From the NCBI GenBank assembly GCA_038040485.1, contig JBBPIE010000033.1, forward strand, positions 1 to 64,000: a stretch of DNA of 64,000 nt. The letters run 5' to 3'. The notes beneath the pieces are model-generated. The model had not been told where the DNA came from and ran no database searches. It was given only the letters and a program-made list of their open reading frames with translations. Position 1 is the first letter of the stretch; the number at the start of each line of letters is the position of its first letter. Shown in pieces: positions 63,674-64,000 of this stretch. This DNA is from Onstottus_B arcticum. GTDB lineage: Bacteria > Acidobacteriota > Blastocatellia > UBA7656. Position numbers and translations under genes: made by a program.

Positions 63674-64000
63674 TCAATCCTCCTGTCACTGCGGTCGGCA
63701 GCCCTTTCTCATCCGTGTTTCCGGCTGACACGCGGGCTTCCAGAATCTGCAAGGACTACTTCGGTGATCAAAAAACGCTCAAGGGTGGAGACTGAACCGG
63801 TGAGCCGTCAGCTCCGCTTGACGAGTGTCTAGCACACTGCGCGGTGAACGATATATCGAAGCAGAGGGCAGGTGCAACAGACATCGTGAGCGAGAGCATG
63901 GCGCGAATCTTCTTCCGTCGCCCAAGGCGTTCGTTGAACTTTTGTCCACTCGCCGGTAAGGCTTCGTGGCGTGGAGCCAAGCGAGAAAGTCGATGATGGC
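63674..64000. other. Region upstream of the S9 peptidase gene to window end
   Basis: No gene is supported. A minus-strand frame at 63768-63980 (70 codons) has no recognisable domain or ribosome-binding site and is taken as spurious. The region contains the S9 peptidase control sequences. Confidence 0.4.

Noticed and set aside
63768..63980. 70-codon minus-strand frame at the window end
   Set aside because: No domain, signal peptide or ribosome-binding site; composition does not look coding.

Overview
The window looks like chromosomal DNA of a high-GC, Gram-negative, aerobic heterotroph, most plausibly an Acidobacteriota member (Blastocatellia-like). That is inferred from the gene mix: kinases fused to TPR and zinc-ribbon/FHA modules, secreted PQQ enzymes, cytochrome/PHM-type proteins, DUF6351, S9 and DUF4097 proteins, and many structured intergenic repeats. 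No rRNA, tRNA, CRISPR array, prophage or complete insertion sequence was found.

Layout. 1-5.2 kb: possible IS end, TonB protein, lepA, toxin-antitoxin remnants, ROK kinase. 5.2-10.4 kb: DedA, TPR Ser/Thr kinase, then a minus-strand operon (zinc-binding protein, alpha/beta hydrolase, nucleotide cyclase). 10.9-20.5 kb: secreted oxidation and hydrolysis genes: two cytochrome/PQQ dehydrogenases, a DUF6351 hydrolase, an M16 peptidase and an epoxide-hydrolase-like protein, with a REP-like cluster and a decayed DUF6351 duplicate. 20.8-25 kb: a secreted protein, a probably acquired metallophosphoesterase + HAD pair, DUF1801 and a 27-residue membrane peptide. 25.2-28.3 kb: two convergent cytochrome/copper-monooxygenase-like paralogs sharing a terminator. 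28.8-35.6 kb: pilMNOPQ and a Roadblock/LC7 protein. 36-39 kb: ATP sulfurylase and a beta-propeller surface protein. 39.1-48.3 kb: a signalling block (FHA; zinc ribbon-kinase-zinc ribbon-FHA; zinc ribbon-RDD; FHA-GAF-PP2C; EF-hand-like secreted protein; giant hybrid histidine kinase). 48.5-55.7 kb: greA, CDP-alcohol phosphatidyltransferase, zinc-ribbon/pseudopilin-like protein, biotin carboxylase and biotin carrier, prfA, DUF1385, rpmE. 55.8-63.7 kb: DUF4097, pterin dehydratase, a split thioredoxin-fold gene, acyl-CoA dehydrogenase, SDR, lipocalin-like protein, O-methyltransferase and S9 peptidase.

Main discovery. The thioredoxin-fold gene at 57203-57898 has an in-frame UGA exactly where the first cysteine of its C-terminal CPYC active site belongs. 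Reading continues in frame for 79 conserved-looking codons, and a SECIS-like hairpin follows the UGA. The simplest reading is a selenocysteine protein (UPYC) of the two-domain glutaredoxin-like / protein disulfide oxidoreductase type.

Second theme. The intergenic DNA carries several classes of hairpin repeat: REP-like hairpins whose stems change with compensation while the tail is kept; 7-bp-unit arrays arranged as inverted pairs directly before start codons (42714 gene, prfA); and long perfect inverted repeats. The other candidate for an undescribed system is the metallophosphoesterase-HAD pair, whose phosphoesterase has an unrecognised N-terminal domain.
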